Assembly: GCF_004358025.1 (NCBI RefSeq)
Contig: NZ_SMTL01000001.1
Location: 868,001 to 932,000 of the forward strand
Direction: 5' to 3'
DNA length: 64,000 nucleotides
Source of the DNA: Rhizobium deserti
Lineage (GTDB): Bacteria; Pseudomonadota; Alphaproteobacteria; Rhizobiales; Rhizobiaceae
This document shows, piece after piece, positions 1 to 8,342 of the stretch (positions are counted from its first letter, which is position 1; every line of letters begins with the position of its first letter). The notes beneath the pieces were generated by a model. That model searched no databases and had not been told where the DNA came from. It saw only the letters and a list, made by a program, of their open reading frames with translations. A program made the translations under genes and the position numbers.

Positions 1-362
1 CCGAGGATGAGCAGCATGGGCAGAAGCGTGCCGAGATAGCTCAGGAAGCCGGACGAGCCATCAGTTTCCGGGCGAGCGACAATGGTGACGTTCTTGGACT
101 GCAGCCTGTCCATCAGCGTATCGTCGATAACAGGCGAATAAGTCTGGAATCCAGAACCATTCTCGGCATAGGTGCCGAGCACCCTGTTGCCCGTGACGAC
201 GACATCACGCACCCGTCCCGAATCCACATCATGCAGGAACTGCGAATATGGAATCTCGCGCGAACTGGTCTGCGTCGGTGCCGTCTGGAACATGCTGAAC
301 AAAGCGATCAGCAGCAGGGCTATAATGGCCCAGAGGGCAAAATTACGAAAGTTTGGGTTCAT
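1..362 (-). CDS. ftsH: FtsH ATP-dependent zinc metalloprotease, N-terminal part only
   Basis: Only the first 120 or so codons are present; the gene runs off the left edge. The start ATG is at 362-360. The visible product opens with NPNFRNFALW and a first transmembrane segment (about residues 9-25), then a periplasmic stretch with IPYSQFLHDVDSG and VVTGN, and a second hydrophobic segment starting near residue 108. This is the typical FtsH topology before the AAA+ domain. FtsH is a membrane-anchored AAA+ protease that degrades damaged membrane proteins and some regulators. The AAA and HExxH parts lie outside the window. It follows tilS on the same strand after about 100 bases, an arrangement common in proteobacteria. 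Confidence 0.9.
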   Translation of the reverse strand, partial: MNPNFRNFALWAIIALLLIALFSMFQTAPTQTSSREIPYSQFLHDVDSGRVRDVVVTGNRVLGTYAENGSGFQTYSPVIDDTLMDRLQSKNVTIVARPETDGSSGFLSYLGTLLPMLLIL

Positions 363-464
363 CGAACTCCCCGGACTGTGACGGCCAGCCCATGGCGGCC
401 GCCTTGCTTGTTGCCTAACATAGGGTTGCGGCATGGCCTTGCCAAGGCGAACCGGGACTGCCCC

Positions 465-1811
465 CTAGCTTTTCCGCACGGAAAGCTTAATTGGCAGCGG
501 CGGATAAAGGTGGCCTTCGCAGAAAACCGCCAGTTGGCGCGCGAGATCGAGATCAAACTGCGAAAGAAAGCGATCGAAAGGTGCGACCACCGGGTAAAAG
601 CGGATGTTCGCTACATTCTCCGCAGCACGCGTCAGGATCAAAGGCATGACCGTCATAGCCCGCATTGCAATCGACAACGGAACGTCAGCAAAAAGGGCCT
701 GTGCCTTTTCACGCTCCGGCGGCGTAGGGCCGATGACGACCTCCTGGTCGCTGCCGTTCACGACACGGTAGCGTCCATCCCAAAGACCTTCGGTGCCCGG
801 CGCCACATGAGCAGGCGCCAGGCCCCGGCATTCACGCTGGAGGTAGATCCCCTCGCGGCGGCGGTCAAAGATCACCCGACCGACCGTGACGCGTCCCGGC
901 ACTGCGTCATCGACGACAGACACAATTCGATCCATGGATTCCGTGCCCGGCGCATGGGCCCGCCCCCCGAGGAAGCTGGCAAGAGTTGCCAGCGCATGGC
1001 GTCGCACGTCCGGCTCGCCTTGAAGCGCCGCCGCCGGCAAATATGCCAGAACACAATGTTGAAGCGTCAGATGGTCGCGCAGCAGCTGCGCGGCTTGGCC
1101 GGACAGCCTTGTGCGCCTTTCCGCAACGCGCGCGATATCCGCAGGTTCGACACCTGCCTCCTGCCGACCACCCTGCCGCACGCGGATGCGCTCGTAATGC
1201 GTGTCAAGATTGCTGGGATCGTCGATCCAAGCCATACCCTTTGCTGAGAGTGCGGCCCGAATGTCGGCCCGTTGAGTAGCGAGAAAGGGGCGCAACAGCC
1301 AGCGCCGCCTGTCGAGCAGAACGGCCTCTGCCATGCCCGCAAGACCGAGATTTTCGTCTCCATCCCGGCGTGCGGCGCGCATCGCCACCGTTTCGCGCTG
1401 GTCGTCCCATGTGTGGCCGGTGACGATTGCCGTTGCGCCGACCTCATCAGCCATCTCCATCAGCAACCGGTAGCGCGCCTCCCGCGCAGCCGCCGAAACC
1501 CCGGTCGCGGGCTTGCTGCCCTCCCAGCGACGGACAAGATGCGGCACATTCAAGCTGCGGCAGAGTTCCGCTACGGCCCGAGCCTCCTGCGCGCTTTCCG
1601 GCCGCAAGCCGTGATCAACCGTTGCTGCAAACAAGCTGATATTGCCGCCTGATTCACCACGGTGACAATCAAGAAGGACGCTGAGGAGGCCGGAGGAATC
1701 GCTTCCCCCGGAAATCGCGATCAGCAGGCGCGCCGGCCGCTGGAGCCTGTTCAGAAAATCGCGGGCCGCATCGTGCGGCGACAGAAAAGAGGAAGCAGCA
1801 GCGGACACCAC
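465..1811 (-). CDS. tilS: tRNA(Ile)-lysidine synthetase TilS
   Basis: TilS ligates lysine to cytidine 34 of the CAU-anticodon tRNA(Ile), changing its decoding from AUG to AUA. The PP-loop ATP-binding motif SGGSDS is at residues 34-39, and typical N-type synthetase motifs follow (VTGHTWDDQRET; HTWDDQ where many homologues have H-x-x-DD). Length 448 is normal for alphaproteobacteria. The reading frame opens with two GTG codons at 1811 and 1808, 14 bases after the cpoB stop, and I see no ATG that keeps the PP-loop with a normal leader, so a GTG start is likely. No strong Shine-Dalgarno is visible, and translational coupling to cpoB is plausible. The exact start is uncertain by a few codons. Confidence 0.92.
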   Translation of the reverse strand: MVSAAASSFLSPHDAARDFLNRLQRPARLLIAISGGSDSSGLLSVLLDCHRGESGGNISLFAATVDHGLRPESAQEARAVAELCRSLNVPHLVRRWEGSKPATGVSAAAREARYRLLMEMADEVGATAIVTGHTWDDQRETVAMRAARRDGDENLGLAGMAEAVLLDRRRWLLRPFLATQRADIRAALSAKGMAWIDDPSNLDTHYERIRVRQGGRQEAGVEPADIARVAERRTRLSGQAAQLLRDHLTLQHCVLAYLPAAALQGEPDVRRHALATLASFLGGRAHAPGTESMDRIVSVVDDAVPGRVTVGRVIFDRRREGIYLQRECRGLAPAHVAPGTEGLWDGRYRVVNGSDQEVVIGPTPPEREKAQALFADVPLSIAMRAMTVMPLILTRAAENVANIRFYPVVAPFDRFLSQFDLDLARQLAVFCEGHLYPPLPIKLSVRKS

Positions 1812-1825
1812 GACAGTGCGACGGT

Positions 1826-2851
1826 TCAGCAGGCGAGACGTTTCTGCTCACTGCCGACCTTTGCCAGCACGGCCTTCGGCGCGTTGGGATAGCGCTTCGG
1901 CACTTCCCGGAGCGTCACACAGGCAGTTTCGCGGTTATCAAGCGCGGCAAGCGACATGCCCAGTTTCAGAAGCATTTCCGGCGCCTTGGGAGACTTCCCA
2001 TAAGTCTGATGTGCATTGAGGAAGGTCTTTGCCGAATCGGCATACTTGCCTTGCGAATATTGTGCCTCCCCCAGCCAGAAATTCGCATCTGCAGCTTTCC
2101 CGCTTTTCGGATAGGCGGCGATGTAGCCCGAGAATTCCTTCTCTGCCAGCGTATAGTCGCCGGAAAGAACGTGGTCATAGGCGATCTTGTAGGCGTCGTT
2201 TTCACTGCCGAGCGACGCCGTCTGCTGCGGGTCCTTGCCGTTGGCTGCCGGGCGGCCGACCTGCGGCGGAGCGGCAACGCCGGGCAGGCCCGCAGCATTC
2301 TTGGCATTCTCGTTGCGGCTCGCGCCGCGCGGATTGCCATTCTGATCGAAATCCATCGAACCGAGCGTCGTCGGTGGAGGCGCCGCCCGACCGCCGGCCG
2401 GGGCTTCGGCCCCATCACTGGACAGCGGCTCGTCGATGATCCGCGCGACATCGTCGGAAGAAGATACAGGTGGGGCTGCAGGCGTCGAAGGAGTGCGGTT
2501 AGCCGCCACGGCCGGTTTCCCGGCCGTGTCGTCCACTTCGGTTCTCTTCTTCTTTTCCAGGTCCTGGAAGCGGAATTCGTTATCTTCCTGCGTCTTGCGG
2601 AGTAGCTCCTGCATCTGCAGAATCTGATAACTCATTTCCTCGATACGGCCGTTGAGCTGCCGCATCTCTTCCTGAAGCTGCTGGATGCGAACGGCGTCGC
2701 TGCTTTGCGCAAGCACCACCGGCCGATCCTCGGTCGATTGCTGCTGCGTTACGCTTTGTTCGCCCTGGAAGAGTTTCGGCAGCGAAAAGGCGCCTGCGGG
2801 CCCGCCCGTTACCGCCAGCCCCAGCATTGCTGCCAAGACAATTTTCTTCAT
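1826..2851 (-). CDS. cpoB: Tol-Pal system protein CpoB (YbgF)
   Basis: Periplasmic partner of the Tol-Pal machine; in E. coli CpoB links outer-membrane constriction to septal peptidoglycan synthesis. The 341-residue product has a Sec signal peptide ending near AGA at about residue 21, an N-terminal trimerising coiled coil (about 55-100, rich in Q, E and L with MRQLNGRIEEM), a low-complexity Pro/Ala/Gly linker (about 110-210), and C-terminal TPR repeats (about 220-341, with ANFWLGEAQYSQGKYADSAKTF). The linker is longer than in E. coli. It lies 174 bases after pal, behind a terminator, so part of its expression may come from its own promoter. Confidence 0.92.
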   Translation of the reverse strand: MKKIVLAAMLGLAVTGGPAGAFSLPKLFQGEQSVTQQQSTEDRPVVLAQSSDAVRIQQLQEEMRQLNGRIEEMSYQILQMQELLRKTQEDNEFRFQDLEKKKRTEVDDTAGKPAVAANRTPSTPAAPPVSSSDDVARIIDEPLSSDGAEAPAGGRAAPPPTTLGSMDFDQNGNPRGASRNENAKNAAGLPGVAAPPQVGRPAANGKDPQQTASLGSENDAYKIAYDHVLSGDYTLAEKEFSGYIAAYPKSGKAADANFWLGEAQYSQGKYADSAKTFLNAHQTYGKSPKAPEMLLKLGMSLAALDNRETACVTLREVPKRYPNAPKAVLAKVGSEQKRLAC

Positions 2852-2968
2852 GTCGTCCGTCCTGCTTTTTGATTTGCGCCGAATTGGCGCGAAAAGAGAT
2901 TTTTACAACTACGGTCAAAAAGCAACCAAGTCCTCCGCCAAAATCCCGTTAAACAGGGCTAAACTATG

Positions 2969-3004
2969 GAAAAAACAAAAAGGCGGCCAAAAGGCCGCCT
3001 TTTA
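2969..3004 (-). terminator. Intrinsic terminator after pal
   Basis: On the minus strand a perfect 7-bp GC stem (2983-2989 with 2994-3000, AAAA/TTTT loop) is followed by a T-rich run, TTTTTGTTTTTT. It sits 20-30 bases past the pal stop and upstream of cpoB, so it should end or attenuate the tolQRAB-pal transcript before cpoB. Confidence 0.85.
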
Positions 3005-3025
3005 TTTCTCCAGCCATCAGGCTGA

Positions 3026-3559
3026 TTACATTCCGGCGCCGCCCAGTACGGTCACTGCGCGACGGTTCTGCGACCAGCAGGAAATGTCATCGCAAACGGC
3101 AACCGGGCGTTCCTTGCCGTAGGAGATGGTCTTCATGCGGCTCGCAGGGATACCGCGGGAAGCCAGATATTCCTTGGTGGAGGCAGCACGGCGCGCACCG
3201 AGAGCAAGGTTGTATTCGCGGGTGCCGCGTTCGTCAGCATGGCCTTCGATCGTGATCGCGTATTTCGGATAGCGCTGCAGCCACTGAGCCTGACGGTCGA
3301 GCGTCTGCTGCGCATCGGCGCGAACCGAGGTCGAATCGGTGTCGAAGAAGATGCGGTCGCCGACATTGACCGTGAAGTCCTGCGTCGAGCCGGGCGTGGC
3401 CGAACCGGCGCCGTTGAGGCCAAGGTCGCCGGCACTGTTCGGCAGGTTCTTCTTGTTGGCGCAGCCGGCAAGAGCGAGGGCGAGCGTCAGCGCGATAACG
3501 GCAGGATTGCGAGCGAGTGTCTGCATGCGGCTCATCGCCGGGGTATCAATGCGGCTCAT
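3026..3559 (-). CDS. pal: Peptidoglycan-associated lipoprotein Pal
   Basis: Outer-membrane lipoprotein that binds peptidoglycan and, with TolB, forms the outer end of the Tol-Pal bridge. The lipobox LALAGC places the lipidated cysteine at residue 33 of the long form. The C-terminal OmpA-like domain (about 75-177) carries the binding signature with EGHADERGT and NLALGARRA. The ATG at 3559 has a good ribosome binding site (AAGGAGAG, about 8 bases away); a second in-frame ATG at 3535 would shorten the leader by eight residues. Length 177 is normal. Confidence 0.96.
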   Translation of the reverse strand: MSRIDTPAMSRMQTLARNPAVIALTLALALAGCANKKNLPNSAGDLGLNGAGSATPGSTQDFTVNVGDRIFFDTDSTSVRADAQQTLDRQAQWLQRYPKYAITIEGHADERGTREYNLALGARRAASTKEYLASRGIPASRMKTISYGKERPVAVCDDISCWSQNRRAVTVLGGAGM

Positions 3560-3740
3560 GGCCGGTCTCTCCTTGATCGATTGCTATCAGAGTTGCCAGA
3601 CTCTAACCGAAGTCGGTTAACCATGATCAAACAGTTATGGTTAACAAAGTCTTCCGCTGTCCCTTAATTCGCCCTTTCTCAGCAGAATAGGGCGGGAAAG
3701 AGGCGACAACCGCTCCCTTTCCAATTGAAGCTTGCCGCCA

Positions 3741-5045
3741 TTATTCGAGCAGTGGCGACCAGGCCGGGTCGGAGCCGTAAGCGGGCGTCTTGACTTGCAA
3801 TTCGTTATAGCCGGTCAGGTCGATCGAATAAAGCTGCGGACCACCCGCGCCGGCATTCTGCCGGAAGAACATCAGCACGCGGCCGTTCGGCGCCCAGGTC
3901 GGGCCTTCATTGTGGAAGCCGGAGGTCAGGATGCGTTCGCCCGACCCGTCCGGCTTCATTACGCCGATCGAGAACTTGCCGCCGGACTGCTTGGTGAAGG
4001 CGATGAGGTCGCCGCGCGGAGACCAGACAGGCGTCGAATAGGATCCGTCACCGAAGGAAATCCGCTGCTGTCCGGAGCCGTCGGCGCCCATGACATAGAT
4101 TTGCTGCTTGCCGCCGCGATCGCTTTCGAAGGCGATGCGGGCACCGTCAGGTGCATAGGAAGGCGCCGTGTCGATGGCCGCAGTCGAGGTAAGGCGGGTC
4201 GTGGTGCGCGACCGCAGATCCATGGTGTAGATATTCGCATTGCCTTCCTGCTGCAGGCTCATGATGACCTTCTGGCCATCCGGCGAGAAGCGCGGCGAGA
4301 AGGTCATGCCGGGAAAATTGCCCACCACTTCGCGCTGGCCGGTTTCCAGCTGCAGCAGGTAGACCCGCGGCTGATTGCCTTCGAAGGACATGTAGGTCAC
4401 CTCCTGCCGGTTCGGCGAAAAGCGCGGCGTCAGCACAAGGTCCTTGCCGCTGGTCAGCGTGCGGACGTTGAAGCCGTCCTGGTCCATGATTGCAAGCTGG
4501 CGCTGGCGGGCGGTCTTCGGACCGCTTTCCGAAACGAACACGACGCGCGTATCGAAATAGCCCTTTTCGCCGGTGATCCGCTCATAGATCGCATCTGCGA
4601 TGATATGGGCCAGACGGCGCCAGTTTTCGGGCTGGGTGAAGAACTGCTGGCCGGTCATCTGGCTGCCGGCATAAGTGTCCCAAAGCCGGAACTCGGCGCG
4701 CAGCCGGCCGTCGCCCTCGCGGCTGACACGGCCGACGACCAGCGCCTGGGCGTTGATCGCCTTCCAATCTTCGAACCGGGGTGCTTTGCTCGGGTCAGTG
4801 ATCTTCTCAATGAATGCGGCCCTGTTGACCGGCGCAAACAGTCCAGAGCGCTGCAGGTCGGCAGCAACGACCTGCGAAATCTGCGCACCGAGTTCGTTGT
4901 TGGATACGAAATCCGTGATCGCGATCGGCAAGGGTTCAACATTGCCCTTGTTGATGTTGATTTCCACCAAAGCATGCGCCGGCGTCGAGAGTGCCGACAC
5001 GCCGGCGCCCGCCATCATGAGGCCAAGGAAGGAACGTCTGTTCAT
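3741..5045 (-). CDS. tolB: Tol-Pal translocation protein TolB
   Basis: Periplasmic beta-propeller that contacts Pal and TolA. The 434-residue product has an N-terminal alpha/beta domain (about 25-165) and a C-terminal six-bladed WD40-like propeller built of PD40 repeats, each with a core like [29 protein letters not shown] or APNGRVLMF. The signal peptide begins MNRRSFLG and ends near AHA at residue 25; the paired arginines followed by S-F-L resemble a twin-arginine signal. The gene lies 32 bases after tolA and 181 bases before pal, and pal may have its own promoter in that gap. Confidence 0.95.
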   Translation of the reverse strand: MNRRSFLGLMMAGAGVSALSTPAHALVEININKGNVEPLPIAITDFVSNNELGAQISQVVAADLQRSGLFAPVNRAAFIEKITDPSKAPRFEDWKAINAQALVVGRVSREGDGRLRAEFRLWDTYAGSQMTGQQFFTQPENWRRLAHIIADAIYERITGEKGYFDTRVVFVSESGPKTARQRQLAIMDQDGFNVRTLTSGKDLVLTPRFSPNRQEVTYMSFEGNQPRVYLLQLETGQREVVGNFPGMTFSPRFSPDGQKVIMSLQQEGNANIYTMDLRSRTTTRLTSTAAIDTAPSYAPDGARIAFESDRGGKQQIYVMGADGSGQQRISFGDGSYSTPVWSPRGDLIAFTKQSGGKFSIGVMKPDGSGERILTSGFHNEGPTWAPNGRVLMFFRQNAGAGGPQLYSIDLTGYNELQVKTPAYGSDPAWSPLLE

Positions 5046-5077
5046 GGTACTAAAGCCTTTCAGCTATGCTTCATCTA

Positions 5078-6301
5078 CTAGAGCCCAAGCTCGCTGGGGT
5101 CGAAATTGACGACGACTTCGCTCCAAGAGTCATATTTGTCGGCAGGCAGGTTCTTGAACGGAGACGAACGCAGCACTGCGCGACGGGCACTGGATTCCAT
5201 TGTTCTGCGCGCCATGTCGGAACCGCCGCTGGACGAGACCTCGGGCTCACCGACGATGGTCCCGGACTGGTCGAGCCTGATCTTGACGCGAATGATCATG
5301 CCTTCCAGGCCTTCGATGCCGGCAATGGTCGACCAGTTGTTCTGGATCTGCCCGCGCAACGCATCCATCTCGCTCAGGCTGAGCTTGTTGCCGGTGGAAG
5401 GCTTGGTGCTGCCCGTCGACGCAGGCGTTGAGGAACGCTTCGCGCCACCGCCGGATGCTTCCTGCTTGTTGAGAAGCGCCGCGATCTGATCGGCATTAAA
5501 GTCGCTCTTCTGCGAAGAGGATGATTTCGCCGTCTCCTGTTTCTTGCCGTCCTTCTTGTCGGTCGGCTTTGCGGATTCGGTGGCTTTGGTATCGGCCTTG
5601 GCGACTTCCGTCGGCTTCGTTTCGGGCTTCTTCTCTACAGGCTTCTCAGCCGGCTTTTCGACCGGCTTGGCTTCTTCCTTCGGAGGCTCTGGCTTCGGGG
5701 GCTGCGGCTTGGCAGTCGGTACGGGCGGCGTATCCGGCAGTTCTCCCGTTTCAGACTTGTTCTCTGCCTGGACAGGCGCAGGCGTCGGCTTGGCCGCTTC
5801 CGGCTTGGGTGGCGTAGGCTCTGGCTTGGGCGGGGTCGGCTCCGGCTTCGGTGGGGTCGGCTCGGGCTTGGGCTGCGGCAAGGCTGCCACTTCGGCCGGC
5901 TTCGGCGCCGTTTCCTCCGGCGCGATTTCCTTGACGTCGTTCTGTTCCGGCGTCGGCGTGGGTGTCGGCCGCTCGACGGGCTTGGGCGCTGCCGCGGCTT
6001 CCGTCTGCGTCGGCTTCTTGGACGGGGTCGGCGGCGTCTTCAGGTCGATGTCGTTCTCACCGGCATTTTCGGCGCTCTCGATGACCTTCTGGTTCTTGGT
6101 CTCCTTGGCAGACGGCTTGTCCTTCATCGGAGCCTTCTTGTCGCCCTGCTGCATCTGCGTGACGGATTCGATCGGAACGATATCGACCGGAAAAGCCTCG
6201 ACGTCGGCAACAGTCATTGGTGCGGGAGCGCTCAACGATATGAGCGCCCAGCTGAGCACCAGCGTGTGCAGGACCAGCGATGTGCCGAGACTACCTTTCA
6301 T
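5078..6301 (-). CDS. tolA: Tol-Pal energy-transducing protein TolA
   Basis: Inner-membrane protein anchored by one N-terminal segment (about residues 6-28), with a long periplasmic domain that reaches the outer membrane and transmits proton-motive force from TolQR. Residues about 60-270 are low complexity, rich in Pro, Lys and Glu, with a run of PKPEPTP heptads and many K-P-E-K blocks. The C-terminal domain (about 300-407) has the TolA/TonB-like ending with GQIQNNWSTIAG, VKIRLDQSG and AVLRSSPF. The E. coli type Ala-rich helix is replaced by a Pro-rich one, as is usual in alphaproteobacteria. The gene follows tolR by 10 bases. Confidence 0.93.
   Translation of the reverse strand: MKGSLGTSLVLHTLVLSWALISLSAPAPMTVADVEAFPVDIVPIESVTQMQQGDKKAPMKDKPSAKETKNQKVIESAENAGENDIDLKTPPTPSKKPTQTEAAAAPKPVERPTPTPTPEQNDVKEIAPEETAPKPAEVAALPQPKPEPTPPKPEPTPPKPEPTPPKPEAAKPTPAPVQAENKSETGELPDTPPVPTAKPQPPKPEPPKEEAKPVEKPAEKPVEKKPETKPTEVAKADTKATESAKPTDKKDGKKQETAKSSSSQKSDFNADQIAALLNKQEASGGGAKRSSTPASTGSTKPSTGNKLSLSEMDALRGQIQNNWSTIAGIEGLEGMIIRVKIRLDQSGTIVGEPEVSSSGGSDMARRTMESSARRAVLRSSPFKNLPADKYDSWSEVVVNFDPSELGL
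5802..5864 (-). repeat. Three tandem 21-bp units in tolA
   Basis: Units at 5802-5822, 5823-5843 and 5844-5864, each about 80-90% alike, encode the heptad PKPEPTP on the minus strand; a partial fourth unit follows. In-frame units of this kind can change in number by slippage and alter the length of the periplasmic spacer without breaking the frame. Confidence 0.85.
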
Positions 6302-6311
6302 GGCGCCGGGA

Positions 6312-6767
6312 TCACTTCTCCTGTTCCTGCAGCGTCACAAGACCGATGTTCTTGTAACCAGCAGAAGAAATACGGGCCATGACCTTCATGACGACGCCAT
6401 AGGCGGCGGCGGTATCGCCGCGCACATAGATGCGCTCACTATAGCCGGTGGTGGCGATGGCCTGCAGCTTGGGCAGGATCTCATCGATGGCAATGGGAGT
6501 TTCCTGCAGGAAGATCTCACCGTTCGTGTTGACGGACACGGTGATCGGCTGGGTATCGGAGTTCATCGCCTTGGCCTGCGTTTCCGGCAGGTCGATCGGC
6601 ACGCCGACCGTCATCATCGGTGCGGCCACCATGAAGATGATCAGCAGCACGAGCATCACGTCGACAAGCGGCGTCACGTTGATTTCGCTGATCGCACCGC
6701 CACGACGCCCGCCGCGCCTGCGACGACCGCCACCCGATGCCTTGGCTCCTCCGGCTGACATACCCAT
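6312..6767 (-). CDS. tolR: Tol-Pal protein TolR
   Basis: ExbD/TolR family proton-channel subunit. The single membrane helix (about residues 34-52, in LVDVMLVLLIIFMVAAPMM) contains the conserved Asp36 that takes part in proton passage. A periplasmic domain follows (about 60-151, with VRGDTAAAYG and MARISSAGYKNIGLVT). The cytoplasmic N-terminus has an unusual Arg/Gly-rich patch (RRRRGGRRGG, 15-24). The gene lies 27 bases after tolQ and 10 before tolA. Confidence 0.95.
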   Translation of the reverse strand: MGMSAGGAKASGGGRRRRGGRRGGAISEINVTPLVDVMLVLLIIFMVAAPMMTVGVPIDLPETQAKAMNSDTQPITVSVNTNGEIFLQETPIAIDEILPKLQAIATTGYSERIYVRGDTAAAYGVVMKVMARISSAGYKNIGLVTLQEQEK

Positions 6768-6794
6768 GATACGTGCTCCTTGGCGCTTGCAGGA

Positions 6795-7514
6795 TTATTG
6801 TGCTGCCTGCCGCGGCTGCAATTTTTCGTCGATCTGACGCGACAGGATGGCCGAAAATTCGTCTGCGAAGCCTTCCATGCGAGCCGAAAGCTTGCCGGCA
6901 TCACCCATGAACTTGTTATAGGCGATAACCGCCGGAATAGCCGCAACGAGACCGATCGCCGTTGCCAAAAGGGCTTCCGCGATACCCGGAGCGACGACGG
7001 CAAGATTGGTCGACTTGGAACCGGCGATGGCCTGGAACGAGGTCATGATGCCGACGACCGTGCCGAAGAGACCGATAAAGGGACCGGCCGAACCGATGGT
7101 TGCCAGCGAACCCAGTCGCGCCTCGAAGCCTTCGCTCTCACGCGCCATGGTCACGTCCATGGCCCGGTCGATACGCATCTGCAGGCCGATCGGCGAGCGG
7201 GCGCCGCGTTCGAAGCTCTTCTTCCATTCGCGCATGGCTGCAACGAAAATAGCCGCCGTCCCGGTGTTCTGACGTTCTGCTAGCGTTCGGTAAAGTTCTT
7301 CGAGAGATTGCCCGGACCAGAAGACCTGCTCGAACTGATCGAACTGCCGGCGGGCCTTGGCGAAGTTGACGTATTTGTCGACAACGATCGCCCAGGTCCA
7401 GACGGATGCCCCGAGGAGCCCGATCATGACCAGCTTTACAACCAGTCCCGCCTGCATGAACAGCGACCATAGACTGACATCATGCGCCGCAGCTTCCAAA
7501 GCTACCTGTTCCAT
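6795..7514 (-). CDS. tolQ: Tol-Pal protein TolQ
   Basis: MotA/TolQ/ExbB family proton-channel subunit of 239 residues. The first membrane helix is near residues 18-40, followed by a large cytoplasmic loop, then two more helices around 140-162 (LGSLATIGSAGPFIGLFGTVVGIM) and 172-195 (ALLATAIGLVAAIPAVIAYN). These carry the family signature of small residues and a conserved Thr/Gly pattern. It is first in the tolQRAB operon, with the ATG at 7514-7512. Confidence 0.95.
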   Translation of the reverse strand: MEQVALEAAAHDVSLWSLFMQAGLVVKLVMIGLLGASVWTWAIVVDKYVNFAKARRQFDQFEQVFWSGQSLEELYRTLAERQNTGTAAIFVAAMREWKKSFERGARSPIGLQMRIDRAMDVTMARESEGFEARLGSLATIGSAGPFIGLFGTVVGIMTSFQAIAGSKSTNLAVVAPGIAEALLATAIGLVAAIPAVIAYNKFMGDAGKLSARMEGFADEFSAILSRQIDEKLQPRQAAQ

Positions 7515-7538
7515 CTATCCACTATCCCCGAATCCAAA

Positions 7539-7598
7539 CGCCCGGCTTCAAGGACCGGGCGGGTTCAAAAGCGCGCTCTCGCGAGAATGCCGATTATA
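7539..7598 (-). promoter_or_regulatory. tolQ leader: possible -10 and GC hairpin
   Basis: On the minus strand a TATAAT hexamer (7598-7593) lies about 80 bases before the tolQ start, but the -35 at the right distance is poor. Between them are a 10-base palindrome TCTCGCGAGA (7577-7586) and a hairpin with a 7-bp stem CGCCCGG/CCGGGCG (7539-7545 with 7555-7561). The hairpin would be in the mRNA leader 25 bases ahead of the start codon. Promoter assignment is by eye only. Confidence 0.35.
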
Positions 7599-7768
7599 TC
7601 GCTGGATGCGCTCTTCGCCCTATGCGCACTGAGCTTTCAGCTTGGCTTCTCGCTTTCAAATTTGGTCAAAGGAAGGCGTGCGCTGCACAAATTCCCGATG
7701 CCGCAGTAAGACATCATTATCGTTAAGAATGTGTTACCTGCGCAGGCTGCGGATCTACTTCATGGCGA

Positions 7769-8218
7769 TCAAGAAGAAGATCCGAGAAACTTCTCCGCAA
7801 GGGTTTGCGGCAGCCGCCGGGGTCGCCCATGCTTGTTGACGACGGCAATCACCACCCTCGCGGCTATCAATAATGCGTCTCCGCGACGGACCTCCTGGGT
7901 CAGCACTATCTTGGCGCCTCCGGCTTTCTCGGTGGCTGTCTCGATGGTGAGGATATCGTCCATGCGCGCGGGCTGCTTGAAATCGATCTCCATGCGATGA
8001 ACGACGAAGACCAGCCCTTCCTCGTCGGCCGAAAGCAGCGCGCTTTGCTCGCAACCGAGGCAGCGAAGATAATCGGTTCGGCCGCGCTCGAGGAAGTGAA
8101 GATACCTTGCATGATAGACGAGACCGGAGAAGTCCGTGTCTTCATAATAAACACGCTGCACCAGCCGATGCCCGGCCTCCGTCAGCTCCCCCGACAAAAG
8201 AAAGTTATGATCGCTCAT
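7769..8218 (-). CDS. ybgC: YbgC acyl-CoA thioesterase of the tol-pal cluster
   Basis: Hotdog-fold thioesterase of the YbgC/4-hydroxybenzoyl-CoA thioesterase family, commonly the first gene of the tol-pal cluster. The family motif YYEDTDFSGLVYH lies at residues 24-36 and holds the catalytic Asp. The C-terminal half continues the fold to a normal total of 149 residues. I chose the ATG at 8218, which has AAGG at a good distance; an upstream in-frame GTG at 8251 would add 11 residues without a ribosome binding site. It is separated from tolQ by 254 bases. Confidence 0.92.
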   Translation of the reverse strand: MSDHNFLLSGELTEAGHRLVQRVYYEDTDFSGLVYHARYLHFLERGRTDYLRCLGCEQSALLSADEEGLVFVVHRMEIDFKQPARMDDILTIETATEKAGGAKIVLTQEVRRGDALLIAARVVIAVVNKHGRPRRLPQTLAEKFLGSSS

Positions 8219-8342
8219 CCGCCTGCCTTGAGAATTTTCGTCTTCGACCACTGGATAAACGCGAATTGCTGACCCAGCTTCGAAGAAGCGTCACACTTTC
8301 TCCCTAACAGGAAAAAACCCGAACACCAGCGGAGAGTCATCA

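Noticed and set aside
231-1247. Long plus-strand frame (338 codons) over ftsH-tilS
   Set aside because: It is the antisense shadow of tilS and ftsH; its translation is basic and low in known motifs, whereas the minus-strand genes have clear family motifs.
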